Source: WHSW01 sp963846165 (lineage in GTDB: Bacteria > Actinomycetota > Thermoleophilia > Solirubrobacterales > 70-9). Taken from it: a stretch of 64,000 bases of DNA. Shown piece after piece: positions 63,472-64,000 of the stretch (position 1 is its first letter; the number at the start of each line of letters is the position of its first letter). The stretch covers positions 248,001-312,000 of the forward strand of contig CAWJUU010000009.1 in assembly GCA_963846165.1 (NCBI GenBank), read 5' to 3'. Position numbers and translations under genes: made by a program. The notes below the pieces were generated by a model. The model was given only the letters and a program-made list of their open reading frames with translations, made no database searches and was not told where the DNA came from.

Positions 63472-63538
63472 GCGAGCATCCTATGCCCGGCGTCGCTCCG
63501 CTCAGGTGCGCCGCGGCCTCCGCCGCATTCAGAGATGC

Positions 63539-64000
63539 TCAGCAGCTGTCGGCGACTCGGTCGACGGCGGCGTCGAGCTCGGCGACGCTGAAGGCGCCCT
63601 CGATGCGCGAATCGACCCTGCCGTCGCAGTCGATCACGAACAGCCACGGCTCGGTCGGCAGGTCGTAGGCGCGCACCTGCTCGCGCAGGCCCTTGTTGGC
63701 GAGGTTGTCGTTGTAGATCTCCATGTGGATGTAGGCGGCGTCGTCGGGCCGGTCGCGCTTGACCTGCTCGGTCACGTCGACGACCGGGCCACAGACGCGG
63801 CTCTGGCAGAGCGCCGGGGTGGCGAACAGGAGCACCACCGGCTGCTTGCCGAGCGCGTCGGCGAGATCGGTGTCGTGAAGCGAGCTTGGCGGCACCCGGG
63901 TGTCGATCTCCTGCACGTTGGCGACCTCGTCGGCGGTCGGTGTATGCACGTCGGGGGCCGGCTCGCCGGCGGCGGGCACCGGATCCTTCGAGAGCACCTC
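63539..64000 (-). CDS. Thioredoxin-fold protein, 5' end off the window
   Basis: The visible 153 residues include LGKQPVVLLFATPALCQSRV (strand and two-Cys site, C-x4-C rather than C-x2-C), AAYIHMEIYNDNLANKGLRE, AYDLPTEPWLFVIDCDGRVD (cis-Pro region) and RIEGAFSVAELDAAVDRVAD. The pattern fits an extracytoplasmic thioredoxin/TlpA-like protein. The spacing CQSRVC is unusual for disulfide exchange. The N-terminus, likely a signal or lipoprotein anchor, lies beyond the right edge. Confidence 0.75.
   Translation of the reverse strand, partial: EVLSKDPVPAAGEPAPDVHTPTADEVANVQEIDTRVPPSSLHDTDLADALGKQPVVLLFATPALCQSRVCGPVVDVTEQVKRDRPDDAAYIHMEIYNDNLANKGLREQVRAYDLPTEPWLFVIDCDGRVDSRIEGAFSVAELDAAVDRVADSC

Overview
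This is a GC-rich, gene-dense actinobacterial window. Three things point to the class Thermoleophilia (Solirubrobacterales-like): the actinobacterial IHF protein beside gmk and rpoZ, a PyrR-led pyrimidine operon, and many small secreted proteins of a kind I associate with that class. This placement rests on gene content only; there is no rRNA in the window. Most operon joints are 1-8 nt overlaps (ATGA, GTGA, TGATG), and GTG or TTG starts are common.

Layout. (1) 1-12157, minus strand: one long operon, pyrR-pyrB-pyrC-(isochorismatase-like)-carA-carB-pyrK-pyrD-mihF-gmk-rpoZ-coaBC. It covers de novo pyrimidine synthesis, GMP phosphorylation, RNA polymerase omega and the start of CoA synthesis. 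It opens with a good promoter and a PyrR-binding RNA hairpin that ends in the pyrR ribosome-binding site. (2) 12.2-21.6 kb: alpha/beta hydrolase, acetolactate decarboxylase, RNase Z, tRNA-Arg(CCG), a LysM/M15 peptidase behind a structured leader, a CDP-sugar gene pair, a CysO-like sulfur carrier, and a threonine-synthase-family enzyme behind a complete SAM-I riboswitch with its own terminator. (3) 21.8-27.1 kb, plus strand: corA, HIT, phosphohexomutase, MBL hydrolase, lipid kinase, HIT. (4) 27.1-40.7 kb, minus strand: glycosyltransferase, rel, recJ, a SecDF fusion, PAS/zinc-ribbon protein, ruvCAB and yebC. (5) 40.8-50.8 kb: secreted proteins, M29 aminopeptidase, pdxST, an RpiR regulator, a cytochrome P450 relic and an HD-GYP protein. 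(6) 50.92-60.80 kb: an integrated element of about 9.9 kb in a tRNA(CAU) gene. It has 40-bp direct repeats (39 of 40 identical) at its ends, paired 11-bp repeats just inside both ends, an HNH-tyrosine recombinase fusion, a TOPRIM protein, a broken DUF3631-type gene, a run of small overlapping ORFs and a cargo of secreted and SnoaL-like proteins. (7) 60.9 kb to the end: a GAF-GGDEF diguanylate cyclase, a GMC oxidoreductase and a partial thioredoxin-fold protein.

Two cautions. Many conserved genes (pyrR, pyrC, the isochorismatase-like gene, carA, recJ, secDF, the hydrolase) carry single-base frameshifts, often in C or G runs. Base-calling errors are the likeliest cause, so each affected gene is reported as one gene across the shift. 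Second, two related noncoding repeats with inverted ends, at 14.88-15.22 and 33.58-33.88 kb, are not explained by any gene. Other gaps of 200-295 bases (42639-42933, 49710-49913, 58401-58676) show nothing I can support.
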